From Litorimonas sp965205225 (GTDB lineage: Bacteria > Pseudomonadota > Alphaproteobacteria > Caulobacterales > Maricaulaceae), in assembly GCA_965205225.1 (NCBI GenBank), contig CBDBFZ010000002.1:124001-188000 (forward strand): a stretch of 64,000 nucleotides of DNA. Direction: 5' to 3'. This document shows positions 41,575 to 50,972 of this stretch, piece by piece. Position 1 is the first letter of the stretch; each line of letters begins with the position of its first letter. Position numbers and translations under genes: made by a program. The notes beneath the pieces are model-generated. The model did no database searches and had not been told where the DNA came from. It worked only from the letters and a program-made list of their open reading frames with translations.

Positions 41575-44151
41575 ATGATGAGTGACGTGATTCCCACCGA
41601 TAAGACGGTTTACAACGAGCCGAGCCAGTTGGCAGGATGGCTGGTCGTCATCATGTTGGTCGCACTCGTCATCGTTGGCAGCGTGTGGGGCGCGCTGGCC
41701 TGGAACAGTCTTGAGCCGGGGCTTCTGGTCCTTGTCGGCGGGATGATCGTTCTGGCCGTTCTTCTGGCATCGGCCATGCTGATTGTCATGCGGTCCGGGG
41801 GACGGCAATATCGCCGCGCCGCACGGCGGGACACACTCTATACCGACGCTTTCTTTCGGTCCGTTCGACCGCAACTGATTACAAGAGATGGAATTCCGAC
41901 ATTGGCCAATCGCGCCTATCTGGATGTTGCGCGCAAATTGAATGTTCGGCATCTCGGCGATACGGTGCCGACTTTGGATCGCATCTTTTCGACAACCGAG
42001 TCCGAAGAATCGGGGTCGATCTTCCGGCTTTATAACATGCCCGCAGATGCGCAGTTTGCTGAAGAAGAGCTCAACCTTGTCATGCCATCCGGCGTTTTGT
42101 CCCGGTTTCGAATCACGGTCTCCCGTCTGGCCTCTGGCCCGGAGGATCTATTATGGCAGATCGATGAAATTGCTGGTGTCGATGATACGACATCCTCTCT
42201 AGCGGAAGCGCCGATAGGTCTCTTCTCCGTAACCCGCGGTGGTCGGGTTCTGGCCATTAATGCGACCATGGAGCGCTGGCTTGGCGGTCCGGATGCGCTG
42301 ACTCCCGCCCACATAAATGAGTTCATCGAAGATCCTCTGATCCTGCTTGAGTCAGACGCGGTCCACGGCAAGACTGTTCGGGCGGATACCCGGCTTCTGA
42401 CCCGTAAGGGCGTCGTAACCCCAACCGTGATGGTTGCGCGCTGGACCGTGACGGATGGCGGCGATCTGATCGCGTCAGTTGCCTTGCATGGGCATACATC
42501 CCGGCCTGGCAGTAAGAAGATGAGGGCGTCCCTTGCCAATCTGTCTGAGTCACCGGCGGTCGGGCAGGTTCACCAACAGGCTTCGGCTTTCGCGTCTGTT
42601 CCGTTCGGGGTTCTTCATGTCGACGGTGCGGACATCAATACGGCCAAAGTGACCTATTCCAACAAGGCGTTCCGAAGCCTGTCCGGGCGTCCCGATCCAG
42701 TGGGTGAAACCTTCGCATCCCTGTTTGATAGCAACATGGTCAAGAAGACGCTGGCTGGCGTGTCACCAGCCGGCATGAGTGAGCTCGGCGCCATAGATGT
42801 CAAACTATCGGGGACGAACAGTGTGCCCGTGGCACTTTACGTCGTGCCTGATCCGGTGCTGCCAGAACGGTTATGGGCCTATCTGGTCGATATCAGCGCG
42901 CGGAAATCGCTCGAAGAACAGGTGCAGCAGAGTCAGAAGATGCAAGCTATTGGCCAATTGACCGCTGGCGTAGCCCACGATTTCAACAATCTTCTCACTG
43001 CGATCCGCCTGAATACGGATGACCTGTTGCAACGTCATCCAGTCGGTGACCCATCCTATCCGGAACTGCAGAACATCAATGCGACGGGCGCAAGAGCGGC
43101 AGCATTGGTCAAGAAACTTCTGGCTTTCTCCCGTCAGCAGACACGGCGGGCCGAGCGTATCGATGTTTCTGAAGCTCTGTCCGATATGTATCTGACCTTG
43201 AAACAGACATTGGGCGGTCAGGCTCAGCTGGAGATCAACCATGCCCGCGATCTACCGCATGTGATGGTGGATCGGTCACAGTTTGACAATGTGATCATGA
43301 ATCTCTGTGTGAATGCGCGCGATGCGATGGAAGCGCAGGGCGGCGGTCATATTATTATCGGGTCTGAGCGCCTGTCGCGCGCGTCAGTCTCCGACACGGG
43401 GCTGCAATCTGCGCTCAAGGAATTCCCGGTCGATGATATTGTGCTCATCTCAGTCTCAGACTCCGGCACGGGCATGTCGGATGCTGTGAAAAGCAAGATT
43501 TTCGAGCCTTTTTTCACAACTAAGGATCAGAGCAAAGGCACAGGTCTGGGGTTGGCGACTGTTTATGGCGTTATCCAGCAATCTGGCGGCCATCTTGCCG
43601 TCGATAGTCGGTTGGGTGAGGGGACGACGTTCAAGATATATCTTCCCGCCGCCCCTAGGCTAACTGAGGATAAGGCGGCAGATGTCAAAGCCCAGCCTAC
43701 GGAGCGCAAACCCGCTGACCTGGCTGGCCAGGGCAATATCCTGTTCGTCGAAGACGAAGCCGCAGTCAGGATCATTGCCGCGAAGAGCCTGCGTAAGCGT
43801 GGCTATCAGGTTACGGAAGCCGAGGATGGTGAAGAGGCGCTCGAAATTCTCGAGGATGCAACTGAGCCGTTTGACCTGCTGCTCTCGGATGTGGTTATGC
43901 CGGGTCTGGATGGGCCGGGACTGCTCAAACAGGGGCGGCATTTACTCGGTGATGCGCGCATCGTGTTTATTTCAGGCTATGCGGCGGAGAAATTCTCCGA
44001 CTTGCTGGCGGAGGAACGGGATGTGACTTTCCTGCCTAAGCCTTTCACCTTGGCAGAATTAGCTGAGAAGGTGAAATCTGAGATTGGTGAGGCGGTCGGT
44101 GATGACGACGATAATTGCCAGATGAAATACCAGATAAAAGATGAGTATTGA
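41575..44151 (+). CDS. cckA: Hybrid histidine kinase/phosphatase CckA
   Basis: 858 residues. Two N-terminal membrane helices (about 19-40 and 50-70), two PAS-like regions (about 205-260 and 335-440), a DHp domain with the phosphoacceptor His468 in GVAHDFNNLL, a CATP domain (NLCVNARDAME, SGTGMSD, GTGLGLATVYG) and a receiver domain with Asp772 in LLLSDVVMPGLDG and Lys in FLPKPFT. CckA feeds phosphate through ChpT to CtrA and CpdR, controlling the cell cycle, so this marks the organism as an alphaproteobacterium. It is followed by recA. All key residues are present. Confidence 0.95.
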   Translation: MMSDVIPTDKTVYNEPSQLAGWLVVIMLVALVIVGSVWGALAWNSLEPGLLVLVGGMIVLAVLLASAMLIVMRSGGRQYRRAARRDTLYTDAFFRSVRPQLITRDGIPTLANRAYLDVARKLNVRHLGDTVPTLDRIFSTTESEESGSIFRLYNMPADAQFAEEELNLVMPSGVLSRFRITVSRLASGPEDLLWQIDEIAGVDDTTSSLAEAPIGLFSVTRGGRVLAINATMERWLGGPDALTPAHINEFIEDPLILLESDAVHGKTVRADTRLLTRKGVVTPTVMVARWTVTDGGDLIASVALHGHTSRPGSKKMRASLANLSESPAVGQVHQQASAFASVPFGVLHVDGADINTAKVTYSNKAFRSLSGRPDPVGETFASLFDSNMVKKTLAGVSPAGMSELGAIDVKLSGTNSVPVALYVVPDPVLPERLWAYLVDISARKSLEEQVQQSQKMQAIGQLTAGVAHDFNNLLTAIRLNTDDLLQRHPVGDPSYPELQNINATGARAAALVKKLLAFSRQQTRRAERIDVSEALSDMYLTLKQTLGGQAQLEINHARDLPHVMVDRSQFDNVIMNLCVNARDAMEAQGGGHIIIGSERLSRASVSDTGLQSALKEFPVDDIVLISVSDSGTGMSDAVKSKIFEPFFTTKDQSKGTGLGLATVYGVIQQSGGHLAVDSRLGEGTTFKIYLPAAPRLTEDKAADVKAQPTERKPADLAGQGNILFVEDEAAVRIIAAKSLRKRGYQVTEAEDGEEALEILEDATEPFDLLLSDVVMPGLDGPGLLKQGRHLLGDARIVFISGYAAEKFSDLLAEERDVTFLPKPFTLAELAEKVKSEIGEAVGDDDDNCQMKYQIKDEY

Positions 44152-44180
44152 AGTTTTTCTGTTCTTTTCTTGAAGAATGG

Positions 44181-44195
44181 GAACAAACATGAAAC
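44181..44195 (+). promoter_or_regulatory. Candidate LexA (SOS) box upstream of recA
   Basis: GAACAAACATGAAAC fits the alphaproteobacterial direct-repeat SOS site GAAC-N7-GAAC with one mismatch (AAAC). It lies 86 bases before the recA ATG. Confidence 0.5.
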
Positions 44196-44280
44196 ATAGT
44201 GTTTAAACGGCAGTCCAATAAAAGCCGCAACTTTCCTGGGGGACCGAAGGGCTCCGGTACCCCGCGATTGGAGACTTCTC

Positions 44281-45387
44281 ATGGCGAGAAACACCCCCCC
44301 CCTTAAGGTTGTCGAAAAGGCAACCGACAAGAATAAATCCGCAGCATTGGACGCGGCTCTGTCACAGATTGACCGATCTTTCGGTAAAGGCTCTGTGATG
44401 AAGCTGGGCGACAAGACGTCCATGGATGTGGAGAGTATCTCCACGGGCTCACTCGGTCTGGATATCGCGCTCGGTATTGGCGGGTTGCCCAAGGGTCGTG
44501 TCATTGAAATCTACGGTCCCGAATCATCCGGTAAAACAACCCTGACCCTGCATGCCATTTCTGAGTGCCAGAGAGCCGGCGGTGTGGCGGCGTTTATCGA
44601 CGCTGAACATGCGCTTGATCCGGTCTATGCGGCGAAATTGGGTGTTGATGTTAATGAGTTGCTTATTGCGCAGCCTGATACGGGTGAGCAGTCGTTGGAG
44701 ATCGCTGACACATTGGTTCGGTCAGGCGCTGTCGACATTCTCGTAGTCGACTCGGTCGCTGCGTTGACGCCGCGCGCCGAACTGGAAGGCGATATGGGCG
44801 ACTCGCTGCCAGGGCTTCAGGCGCGCTTGATGAGTCAGGCCCTGCGCAAACTGACGGGCTCGATCTCCAAATCGGGCTGTATGGTAATTTTCATCAACCA
44901 GATTCGTATGAAGATTGGTGTGATGTATGGGTCTCCGGAAACGACGACAGGCGGTAATGCGCTGAAATTCTACAGTTCAGTGCGACTTGATATTCGCCGT
45001 ATCGGCGCGATCAAGAACCGCGACGAAGTGGTTGGCAACCAGACTCGTGTAAAAGTGGTCAAGAACAAGGTAGCACCGCCTTTCCGTCAGGTCGAATTCG
45101 ATATCATGTATGGAGAGGGTATCTCCAAGACAGGCGAGTTGATCGACATGGGCGTGATTGCGGGCGTAATTGAAAAATCCGGGTCCTGGTACTCCTATGG
45201 CGACGAGCGGATCGGCCAGGGCCGCGAGAATGTCCGGAAATTTCTGATCGACCATCCAGACATGATGGCTGAAATCGAGCAGAAAATTCTGCGCGAGAAG
45301 GGGCTTCTGGATGAAGAATTGCTGATGCCATCCAGCGAACAGGTTGCAGATGACGGAGTTTCACCCCAATTAGGTGTTGGTGCTTAA
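44281..45387 (+). CDS. recA: Recombinase RecA
   Basis: 368 residues. Walker A GPESSGKTTL, the preceding segment FGKGSVMKLGD, Walker B-type DILVVDSVAALTP, loop L1 with EGDMGDSLPGLQARLMSQAL, and the L2 region with INQIRMKIGVMYGSPETTTG. It forms ATP-dependent filaments on single-stranded DNA, promotes strand exchange and triggers LexA cleavage. It follows cckA by 129 bp, in which a candidate SOS box lies, and ends in a terminator hairpin. Full-length and normal. Confidence 0.98.
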   Translation: MARNTPPLKVVEKATDKNKSAALDAALSQIDRSFGKGSVMKLGDKTSMDVESISTGSLGLDIALGIGGLPKGRVIEIYGPESSGKTTLTLHAISECQRAGGVAAFIDAEHALDPVYAAKLGVDVNELLIAQPDTGEQSLEIADTLVRSGAVDILVVDSVAALTPRAELEGDMGDSLPGLQARLMSQALRKLTGSISKSGCMVIFINQIRMKIGVMYGSPETTTGGNALKFYSSVRLDIRRIGAIKNRDEVVGNQTRVKVVKNKVAPPFRQVEFDIMYGEGISKTGELIDMGVIAGVIEKSGSWYSYGDERIGQGRENVRKFLIDHPDMMAEIEQKILREKGLLDEELLMPSSEQVADDGVSPQLGVGA

Positions 45388-45416
45388 CGCACGAACCTGA
45401 TTTTGTTGATGAGTCA

Positions 45417-45448
45417 GACGGACTGCTTTCGCAGTCCGCGTCCTTTTT
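45417..45448 (+). terminator. recA terminator
   Basis: GGACTGC-TTTC-GCAGTCC, with a few extra pairs outside (GAC/GTC), followed by CCTTTTT, 30 bases after the recA stop. A typical rho-independent terminator. Confidence 0.8.
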
Positions 45449-45724
45449 CCACCCATGACCGTATCCGTCCTGTGGTGAGAAGTCGGTTCCGTACGCGGTT
45501 CGGAATTCACGCACGGTCCGTCCACCGTGTGCCGGATCCTCGAACACCAAACGAGTTCTCGCCTCCGCTATGAAAACATAATGCGGATAATGACCTCAGA
45601 TGCTCCTTTGCAATGGGTTTATCGGGTGTCGGTTCCAGCGGATTACAGTTGTGGCTGGCTTGGCCGTTGCATCTGGATACATAGATGGCTTGGCACTTGC
45701 GGTGTGCCTGCCTATAGGCCCGCA

Positions 45725-48373
45725 ATGACTAATTCGGCTGTGTCTCTTGCGGAAATCCGCACGCAATTTCTCGATTATTTCGGGCGCAATGATCATGCCG
45801 TTTTGCCATCGTCTCCATTAATCCCGGATAATGATCCGACTCTCTTATTCGTTAATGCGGGTATGGTGCCCTTTAAGGACAACTTCACCGGGCAGAGAAC
45901 TCCGGACGCACCACGTGCGACGACCTCGCAGAAATGCGTGCGGGCCGGCGGTAAGCATAATGATCTGGATAATGTCGGCTACACGGCGCGCCATCACACA
46001 TTTTTCGAGATGCTCGGGAATTTCAGTTTTGGCGACTATTTCAAGGAACGGGCGATCAACCATGCCTGGGAGCTGGTGACGAAGGATTTCGGCTTGGCCA
46101 AGGACAAGCTGCTGGTCACGGTCTACCATACGGATGACGAAGCGTTCGACCTCTGGAAGTCAATCGCAGGTCTGCCTGATGACCATATCATCCGCATCGC
46201 GACCTCGGATAATTTCTGGGCGATGGACGATATTGGCCCTTGCGGACCCTGTAGCGAAATCTTCTATGACCATGGCCCGGCGATCGCTGGAGGCCTCCCC
46301 GGATCGCTGGATGAGGATGGAGATCGCTTCATCGAGATCTGGAATCTCGTCTTCATGCAGTATGAGCGTCACACCGATGGCCGCCAGGTCGATCTGCCCA
46401 AGCCGTCTATTGATACGGGTATGGGTTTGGAGCGGACGGCTGCGATCCTGCAGGGCAAACACGATAATTACGACACAGATCTGTTCCAGACACTGATTGG
46501 CGTGTCTGTGGAGTTGACCGGAGCCAAGGCTGAGGGCGAAGCGAAGTTCAGTCATCGCGTGATCGCGGATCATTTGCGCTCCTGTTCTTTCCTGATGGCT
46601 GACGGCGTCAGCCCCTCCAATGAAGGGCGCGGCTATGTGCTGCGCAGGATCATGCGCCGGGCCATGCGTCATGCGCATCTGCTGGGTGCCAAGGATCCGC
46701 TCATGCATCGCCTCGTGCCGACTCTGGTCGATGAAATGGGCAACGCTTTCGGTGAGTTGAAACGCGCTCAGGCGTCAATCGAAGCGACGTTTGAGCAGGA
46801 AGAAGATCGGTTCCGCCGCACATTGGGGCGAGGCATGGGTTTGCTCGAAGACGCAACATCCAGCCTTGGCAATGGCGATGAGCTTCCGGGTGAAACAGCG
46901 TTCAAACTTTATGACACATATGGTTTCCCCCTCGATTTGATGCAGGACGCCCTGCGCGAACGCGACATTGGCGTTGATGTTGCGGGTTTTGAGACGGCGA
47001 TGGAAAAACAACGCGCGCGGAGTCAGGCTGATGGTGGCAAGTTCGACACGGTCGGGGCCGATGGTGTATTTAAGACACTGCGCGGAGAAAGCGGTCCGAC
47101 CGCGTTTACGGGATTTGATCGTCTGTCTGAAACGCGTGAAATCGTTGCGATGATTCAGGACAATCAACGGGTTGAACAGGCGCAGCCCGGGCCAATCATG
47201 TTCCTGATGCAGGAAACGCCATTTTACGCGGAATCCGGTGGACAGGCTGGGGATCACGGCGTCGCTCAGTTTGATAATGGGGCGCGGATCGAAATCACCG
47301 ACGTTCAGAAGAAGGCCGGAGACCTCCATGTTCACATCGGCACGCTGACGGGGGAGATATCGGTCGGCGATACTGCGGTGATTAGCGTCGACCCCGATGT
47401 TCGGGAGCGCACGAGGCGTAATCACTCCGCAACCCACATCATGCACGAAGCCCTGCGCCGCGTGCTGGGAGATCATGTAACCCAGAAGGGCCAGATGGTT
47501 GACGACGAGCATATCCGTTTCGACATCAGTCATGGCGGCGCGATTACGCGCGAGGAATTGGCGAAAGTCGAAGACGAGGTGAATGCGATCATCCAGCAGA
47601 ACGCCGTCGCGTCGACGCGTCTGATGGCACCCAAAGCGGCGATTGAAGCAGGCGCAATAGCGTTGTTTGGTGAGAAATATGGTGATGAAGTTCGCGTTCT
47701 TGCATTGGGCCGCGACATGGATGGGTCCGATTACTCAGTCGAGTTGTGCGGCGGAACCCATGTTGAACGCACAGGTGATATTACTCTGTTTAAGATCGTG
47801 TCCGAAGGTGCAGTCGCAGCGGGTATTCGGCGGGTTGAAGCCGTGACGGGCGAGGCGGCGCGTCAGTATCTGGAAGAACAGGCCGGCTTTGCCCGGGCGG
47901 CAGCCGATCAGCTCAAATCCAAACCCGAAGACGTATCAAACCGGATCGAAACGCTGATGGCTGAACGCAAACAGCTGGAAAAAGATCTCGCTGAAGCTCG
48001 CAAACAGCTTACGCTTGATGGTGGGGGCGGTGCAGCGGCTGGCCCGGAAAAGATTGGCCGCGTCCAATTCGTTGGTCATGTGCTGGACGGGATTAGCGGC
48101 AAGGAACTCCGTCCCATGCTGAATGAGCAGCTCGCAAAGCTGGGCTCCGGCATCGTTGCCTTCGTCGCCAAGAACGGCCCAAAAGTCGCGGTTGCGGTCG
48201 CCGTGTCCGACGATTTGACAGGCCAGCATTCTGCTGCCGATCTAGTCAATGCTGGCGCAGCGGAAGTGGGTGGTCGGGGCGGCGGTAAACCGGCCATGGC
48301 GCAAGCTGGCGGCAGTCAGCCGGAAAATGCCGACAAGGCGCTGGACGCAATCAAGGCGACTCTGGCGGGTTAG
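45725..48373 (+). CDS. alaS: Alanyl-tRNA synthetase
   Basis: 882 residues from the ATG at 45725, the usual length; the open frame extends 66 codons upstream but that part has no AlaRS character. Class II aminoacylation core with RTQFLDYFGRNDHAVLPSSP, NAGMVPFKDNFTG and CVRAGGKHNDLDNVG; editing domain with the zinc-binding HSATHIMHEALRR and ELCGGTHVERTGDI; C-terminal coiled coil and C-Ala domain ending GGKPAMAQAGG. It charges tRNA-Ala and clears Ser/Gly mischarging. The recA-alaS order is common in Caulobacterales. Confidence 0.97.
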   Translation: MTNSAVSLAEIRTQFLDYFGRNDHAVLPSSPLIPDNDPTLLFVNAGMVPFKDNFTGQRTPDAPRATTSQKCVRAGGKHNDLDNVGYTARHHTFFEMLGNFSFGDYFKERAINHAWELVTKDFGLAKDKLLVTVYHTDDEAFDLWKSIAGLPDDHIIRIATSDNFWAMDDIGPCGPCSEIFYDHGPAIAGGLPGSLDEDGDRFIEIWNLVFMQYERHTDGRQVDLPKPSIDTGMGLERTAAILQGKHDNYDTDLFQTLIGVSVELTGAKAEGEAKFSHRVIADHLRSCSFLMADGVSPSNEGRGYVLRRIMRRAMRHAHLLGAKDPLMHRLVPTLVDEMGNAFGELKRAQASIEATFEQEEDRFRRTLGRGMGLLEDATSSLGNGDELPGETAFKLYDTYGFPLDLMQDALRERDIGVDVAGFETAMEKQRARSQADGGKFDTVGADGVFKTLRGESGPTAFTGFDRLSETREIVAMIQDNQRVEQAQPGPIMFLMQETPFYAESGGQAGDHGVAQFDNGARIEITDVQKKAGDLHVHIGTLTGEISVGDTAVISVDPDVRERTRRNHSATHIMHEALRRVLGDHVTQKGQMVDDEHIRFDISHGGAITREELAKVEDEVNAIIQQNAVASTRLMAPKAAIEAGAIALFGEKYGDEVRVLALGRDMDGSDYSVELCGGTHVERTGDITLFKIVSEGAVAAGIRRVEAVTGEAARQYLEEQAGFARAAADQLKSKPEDVSNRIETLMAERKQLEKDLAEARKQLTLDGGGGAAAGPEKIGRVQFVGHVLDGISGKELRPMLNEQLAKLGSGIVAFVAKNGPKVAVAVAVSDDLTGQHSAADLVNAGAAEVGGRGGGKPAMAQAGGSQPENADKALDAIKATLAG

Positions 48374-48405
48374 ACGTCTAATCTTGGCATGAAGCCAGAG
48401 CGCGA

Positions 48406-49734
48406 TTAGATCCCCAGATCGACTTCCAGTTCTCCGATAGAATGGGTAAAATTGTTGGGCAGAACCGTCTGCTTTCCGGTCCACGTAATGTTTGGGAACC
48501 GATCAAAAATCTGCGTGTAGGCGGCGTTCAGCTGCATGTTCGCAATGCGCTGTCCCATGCAGACATGGCTACCCACTCCAAAGGCGATATGTCTTGATGC
48601 ATTCTCACGCGTGATGTCGAACTGATCCGGATTGGCAAACACCTCCGGATCACGATTGCCCGCCCCGTACCACATGACGACCTTCTCGCCCTTGGCGATC
48701 TGCTGGCCACGGATTTCTGTGTCGATCAGCGCCGTGCGGCGCATATACATGACAGGACTGACCATCCGCACGATCTCGTTGACCATGTTCGAGATTAGCG
48801 AGCGGTCAACCAGAACTTTGGCTTTCTGCTCCGGGAACTGTCCGAGCAGACGCAGCCCGCCAGACATGGAATTGCGTGTCGTATCATTGCCGGCAATGAT
48901 GATGAGTAGCCAGGACCCGTCGAGAAACTCATCCGGCAGGCGTTCGCCGTCGACCTCGACATTGGCGATGGCGGATAGAAGGTCATCGGTCGGCTCAGCC
49001 CGACGTTTCAGCAACATCTCACGCCCATAGGCGAACATGACCTCGACCTGGGTCAGGAAATTCATGACGAGTTGCGGATTGACCGATGACAGATCCTGCG
49101 TGCCAAGGATGTAGGACACCATTTCCAGCATATCCATCCACTCGCGGATTTTTGGGCGGTCGGCCTCAGGCACGCCCAGCATTTCGCACAAGGTGAATAG
49201 CGGCAGTTGGGAGGAGAAATGCTCCACCCAGTTGAGAGTCGGCCCAACCTTGGTCACGCCGTCCAGAAGTTCCGAAATTTTGGCGTCGACTTTGGTCTTC
49301 AGGTCAGCGACATAGTTTGGTTTGACGAACTGCATATGCTCGCGGCGCAGTTGCATATGGTGTGGCGCATCAAGACAGATCATGGTGTTGAGCGAGGCGG
49401 AGTGAAGCTTGGGATGCTGACGCTCACCGTTGGCATAGGCCATCATGATCCCGCCCATTTGCGAAGACCAAGTGGTCATGTCGAGGCTGACAGAACAGAT
49501 ATCGTCATAGCGCGTTAGCGCCCAGAACCCCTCAAGCTGCTTGTTGGCGAGCGGATGCCACATGACGGGTGCAGTCTCCCGCATCGCCTTGAATGCGTTC
49601 CAGGGCTGTTCGCCTGCAAAATTGAGCGGTTCGCCAAGATCGACTGGCAGGTTCATCGGGTGTTTAATCGGATTGACCGGGGCTTGTGGGCCGCGATCCG
49701 GGAGGACCGTTTCCGTCACCAACTGCAAACCCAT
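48406..49734 (-). CDS. Cytochrome P450 (class I bacterial type)
   Basis: 442 residues, soluble. I-helix AGNDTTRNS (oxygen activation), K-helix NEIVRMVSP with the E-x-x-R pair, and heme loop FGVGSHVCMGQRIA supplying the axial Cys. Overall style (HHMQLRREH, MYMRRTALIDTEIRGQQI) is like the CYP125/CYP142/CYP124 and linalool-type hydroxylases, which attack terpenoid, sterol or alkyl chains, but the subfamily cannot be fixed here. GGAGAGA precedes the ATG. It lies 26 bp behind a broken YciI-like gene. No ferredoxin gene is adjacent. It might supply substrate to the dehydrogenase operon at 4-12 kb. Confidence 0.92.
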   Translation of the reverse strand: MGLQLVTETVLPDRGPQAPVNPIKHPMNLPVDLGEPLNFAGEQPWNAFKAMRETAPVMWHPLANKQLEGFWALTRYDDICSVSLDMTTWSSQMGGIMMAYANGERQHPKLHSASLNTMICLDAPHHMQLRREHMQFVKPNYVADLKTKVDAKISELLDGVTKVGPTLNWVEHFSSQLPLFTLCEMLGVPEADRPKIREWMDMLEMVSYILGTQDLSSVNPQLVMNFLTQVEVMFAYGREMLLKRRAEPTDDLLSAIANVEVDGERLPDEFLDGSWLLIIIAGNDTTRNSMSGGLRLLGQFPEQKAKVLVDRSLISNMVNEIVRMVSPVMYMRRTALIDTEIRGQQIAKGEKVVMWYGAGNRDPEVFANPDQFDITRENASRHIAFGVGSHVCMGQRIANMQLNAAYTQIFDRFPNITWTGKQTVLPNNFTHSIGELEVDLGI

Positions 49735-49760
49735 ATGTCTCTCCGTCTGTAGATCTGTCG

Positions 49761-50057
49761 TCAGGTTCCTTCTGGACGACCGATGATCAGCTTGAACGGC
49801 CGGATATCGACATGATCAAGTAATCCGGCTTTGGCGTAGGGATGCTGCGCCAGCCAGACATCCAATGCTTCACGCGACGGCACTTTGACAATGAGGAGAA
49901 ACCCACGCATCGCATCTGTGTCATCGAGCTAAGGCTCAGCCGTGAGAACCGTGCAATCGGACGGTTGTTGCAGCCAGTCGAGATGGTCGGATCGGACTTT
50001 TTTGCGAATCGAGGATCCATCGGCACTGTCGCGGGACAGGATCATAAAATCAGGCAT
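49761..50057 (-). pseudogene. YciI-like protein with one in-frame stop codon
   Basis: 98 codons. It reads MPDFMILSRDSADGSSIRKK and RSDHLDWLQQPSDCTVLTAE, then a TAG at codon 43 (49929-49931) and LDDTDAMRGFLLIVKVPSRE, ending RPFKLIIGRPEGT. Apart from this codon the frame is clean and has the YciI pattern (HLDWL, a GPLLDD-like turn, PYAKAGLLDHVDIRPFK). The stop replaces the residue before LDD in the conserved turn, so it is probably a nonsense mutation; a sequencing error is the alternative. Located directly upstream of, and co-oriented with, the P450 gene. Confidence 0.75.
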
Positions 50058-50222
50058 GATCCTGCTCTATATGAATCAGATGAGAACAACAATCCGTGGC
50101 TTTACCGCAATGTAAAGAATGCGTCCCAAATGCGACACCGCTTGGTGAATTCAGCTGAGTCGATGACAGTGTGGAATAATTGATCAGCCGGTGGTTTGGA
50201 CGCGCTTGCAGCATTACGGTAC

Positions 50223-50542
50223 TTAATCAATTGCCAGAGGTGGAATTTTGTTCTCGGGCGGTTTTACGCGGTTGGCGATGTTGCGATAATCCCCAACAAA
50301 CAATTCGTAATTCAGGACTTTGGTGAAGCAGACACAGTCGGTCTTCGTGCCACCCGATTCGATACAATGATTGATGATCCAGCGGTCTTCCAGTTCGGTC
50401 GAAACAAGTCTGGCAGGAACGATGGAGAAAGGATTGCTGGAGATGAGTGTCTGAGTCGTTCCGGCATGTGCGCCATCGTCAATCCCGAACAGGGTGTGCC
50501 CGTAATTGCTGCAGCGGATGCAGCGATGAGTGACCATTTCAT
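50223..50542 (-). pseudogene. Small secreted cysteine-motif protein, apparently frameshifted
   Basis: One frame starts MKWSLIAASAAAITG, a signal-peptide-like N-terminus. After a single-base shift near 50500 another frame continues with DDGAHAGTTQTLISSNPFSI and then IINHCIESGGTKTDCVCFTK and VLNYELFVGDYRNIANR to a stop. The C-x5-GG...C-x-C pattern, followed by spaced hydrophobics, recurs in small secreted or lipid-anchored proteins of proteobacteria. The frame-B part could also be read from 50708, without a signal peptide. Function unknown and identity uncertain. Confidence 0.35.
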
Positions 50543-50972
50543 AGAGCCAATTGGGCGTATCATTCCTGAAAGACTGTGTGGAATTAGACCGCTTTGTCAT
50601 GAGAGCGGTTCCAATCAATTCACCCGGCATGTCCCAATTCATCAGGCCGAGAACAACAAAAGCCCTCCGGATAAACCAGAGGGCCTCGTTTCGAAGTTTG
50701 GGTCTCACGGGACGTCATGCCCGCTTCGTTTGTGGTCGACGCTATGGACGCATCCGGCGCATCGACCCTACCCTGTTTCGCGTTTACGAAAGGCTGAATT
50801 AACAGTTCTGGGCAGACCCCTCAAAAAAGATAGACAAACTACACCTCCTTTCTCAACGCAGCACTAGGATGGGAAGGCTACGATGACTCATCTCTGGGGT
50901 GAATCTGTGGTCGCTGCAGGCGTGAAATTATGTGAAATTTGCTTGCGCGTTAACCGACCATAAATTGTCGAA
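50543..50972. other. Intergenic stretch with minus-strand Shine-Dalgarno-like element
   Basis: About 430 bases between the msrB stop and the broken secreted-protein gene. The minus strand has a very strong ribosome-binding-like GAGAAAGGAGGTG at 50842-50854, followed by a TTG that opens only 12 codons (SIFFEGSAQNC), and then a terminator-like hairpin at 50655-50690. No convincing gene was found; a small RNA or leader peptide is possible. Confidence 0.35.
50652..50686 (-). terminator. Terminator-like hairpin (minus strand)
   Basis: On the minus strand GCCCTC-TGGTTTATCCG-GAGGGC is followed by TTTTGTTGTT. It would end transcripts coming from msrB or from the short element between 50690 and 50960. 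Confidence 0.55.

Noticed and set aside
45527..45724. Upstream extension of alaS
   Set aside because: The 66 extra codons have no AlaRS resemblance and the family starts at the ATG at 45725; the region is likely leader sequence.
46775..47533. 252-codon minus-strand frame within alaS
   Set aside because: Lies wholly inside the AlaRS core, which is complete in the other direction.
50842..50853. CACCTCCTTTCT, identical to the usual 3' end of 16S rRNA
   Set aside because: No other rRNA sequence surrounds it; it is simply the complement of a strong minus-strand Shine-Dalgarno sequence.
50196..50867. 223-codon plus-strand frame in the msrB-YciI gap
   Set aside because: No start signal, no domain pattern, and the opposite strand carries better signs (signal peptide, cysteine motif, terminator).
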